Assembly: GCA_011048475.1 (NCBI GenBank)
Contig: DSDZ01000240.1
Span: forward strand, 1 to 7,998
Origin: Bacteroides sp.
GTDB taxonomy: Bacteria; Bacteroidota; Bacteroidia; Bacteroidales; GCA-2748055
DNA: 7,998 nt
Direction of reading: 5' to 3'
Each line of letters begins with the position of its first letter. Positions within the stretch are counted from its first letter, which is position 1. Of this stretch, positions 7,038 to 7,998 are shown piece by piece. The notes under the pieces were generated by a model, which saw only the letters and a program-made list of their open reading frames with translations, did not search any database and had not been told where the DNA came from. The position numbers and the translations under genes are program-made.

Positions 7038-7045
7038 TATTTTTG
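7038..7045 (+). promoter_or_regulatory. Bacteroidota-type -7 element for the secreted protein gene
   Basis: TATTTTTG matches TAnnTTTG exactly and is identical to the element before the NUDIX gene. It ends only nine bases before the ATG at 7055. With transcription usually starting about five bases past the element, the leader would be only a few bases long. It points away from the minus-strand element at 7000-7007, with 30 bases between them. Confidence 0.55.
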
Positions 7046-7054
7046 AAAAAGCAT

Positions 7055-7998
7055 ATGCGTCCACTCTCATCATATCCCTGGATCGCTGTACTGATGTGGG
7101 TATGCAGTCTCCTTCCCGCACAGGAAGCAGCACTGCAGTACGGTCTTCATCCCGGGGAAACCTGCGGACTGGAGATCGAGCTGCACCAGAACACCCATTC
7201 CGAATCGGCGGGAAGCGACGAGGTCACCCTCTACTGCCGGATGAACATTGACTTTTATGTGGATTCGGTTGATCACGGCGGAATGATCCACCTGGTGGCC
7301 GGGTACAGGGACCTGCTCCTTTCCATGCTGGCCCCCTCCATGGGGATCGACATCAACTCGGAAAGCGGAAGGGATCCCATGCTCACGGAACTGCTGGATT
7401 CGCTGCAGCAAAGGGAATTCCGCCTGGTGATGCACCCCTCGGGAGAACTGAGGTCACTGGAGGAGATCAGCCCGGTCATCAGGGAGCTTGTCACCGCCGT
7501 TTCAACGGATACCCTTCACCGGGAAGTGGTTCTGAGCACGCTGGATGAAGTATACGGCACCGGTGCCTTTCAGAGCATGTTCCAGCTTTTTGTCTCGGTA
7601 TATCCCCTGGTTCAGCCCATCAGGAACTGGACGAGGGACCTGACCTATTATTTCAACACAAAACCCGTACAGATGACCAACCGTTATTTCCTGACCCGGA
7701 CCACGGACAGGGTGATCATCATCCAGGGACTGGGCATGCTCAATTCGGCCGGGGATTTCCGCGAAGAAGACGGGGCACGCGAAGTGGCATCATCCGTTTC
7801 GGGAAGCCAGACCTTTGATTTTCAGATGGATATCGAAACGGGATGGCTGAAACAATGTGTCTCCCGCCAGCGGGTGGTGGTCGAAACGACCATCATCAGG
7901 GATCCCCTGCTGCCGCGGGGACTTCAGATCCCCTCCTATACCGAAACCCTGTTCGAGGTGAAGGGAACCCATGCGGAAGTTAAACATGATCCTGATGA
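7055..7998 (+). CDS. Secreted protein, possibly DUF6263-like (3' end outside window)
   Basis: The frame from ATG 7055 is open to the last base of the window: 314 codons with no stop, so the end lies beyond it. It begins with a signal peptide (MRPLSSYPWIAVLMWVCSLLPAQ) with likely cleavage after LPA, so the product is exported to the periplasm or beyond; no lipobox cysteine is present. The mature protein starts LQYGLHPGETCGLEIELHQN. It continues with strand-like stretches such as VTLYCRMNIDFYVDSV and GGMIHLVAGYRDLLLSML, then a block about leucine-rich helices (ELLDSLQQREFRLVMHPSGELRSLEEI), and later FDFQMDIETGWLKQC. This order (short polar strands, a VxPxGEL-type turn, then an ETGWL strand) reminds me of DUF6263 proteins of Bacteroidota. 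That assignment is from memory, and the function of the family is unknown to me. Codon and base usage resemble the neighbouring genes, supporting a real gene. Confidence 0.78.
   Translation, partial: MRPLSSYPWIAVLMWVCSLLPAQEAALQYGLHPGETCGLEIELHQNTHSESAGSDEVTLYCRMNIDFYVDSVDHGGMIHLVAGYRDLLLSMLAPSMGIDINSESGRDPMLTELLDSLQQREFRLVMHPSGELRSLEEISPVIRELVTAVSTDTLHREVVLSTLDEVYGTGAFQSMFQLFVSVYPLVQPIRNWTRDLTYYFNTKPVQMTNRYFLTRTTDRVIIIQGLGMLNSAGDFREEDGAREVASSVSGSQTFDFQMDIETGWLKQCVSRQRVVVETTIIRDPLLPRGLQIPSYTETLFEVKGTHAEVKHDPD

Noticed and set aside
7985..7998. ATG at 7985 as a new gene start at the window edge
   Set aside because: Only a few codons are visible and the upstream gene is still open in another frame at this point, so nothing can be supported.

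Overview
The window looks like ordinary chromosomal DNA from a member of the Bacteroidota, probably an uncultured or environmental Bacteroidales-type lineage with moderately GC-rich genes and AT-rich gaps. The evidence is four exact matches to the Bacteroidota -7 promoter element (TAnnTTTG) just upstream of genes, the lack of strong Shine-Dalgarno sequences, and proteins whose nearest remembered relatives are from that phylum. No rRNA, tRNA, CRISPR array, insertion sequence or phage gene was seen.

Layout. Positions 1-1451 (+) hold an ammonium channel gene (amt) with its own promoter. Its 3' end overlaps tail-to-tail with lipB. Positions 1427-3041 (-) hold lipA followed by lipB, a two-gene lipoate synthesis operon with an 11-base overlap. 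LipB loads octanoate from acyl carrier protein onto lipoyl domains, and LipA inserts the two sulfurs. A 108-base divergent gap with one clear promoter leads to a + strand pair at 3150-4801: a NUDIX hydrolase of the CDP-choline pyrophosphatase type, then a ketopantoate-reductase family gene starting with GTG five bases later. Next comes a 172-base gap and a small lipoprotein of unknown function (4974-5642, +).

Positions 5711-6980 (-) hold the clearest oddity, a decayed gene for a cation-chloride-cotransporter-like permease of the APC superfamily. Three transmembrane segments and most of the cytosolic C-terminal domain remain recognisable. The reading frame is broken at two points, and roughly 300 residues of membrane domain appear to have been deleted. 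A 74-base gap with two back-to-back promoters separates it from a secreted protein gene (7055 to the window end, +) that runs off the edge without a stop.

The genes are housekeeping and transport functions in small units, not one system. I looked for an undescribed system and did not find convincing evidence of one. The best leads are the permease pseudogene, the near-leaderless divergent promoter pair beside it, the unknown lipoprotein and the coupled NUDIX/ketopantoate-reductase pair.
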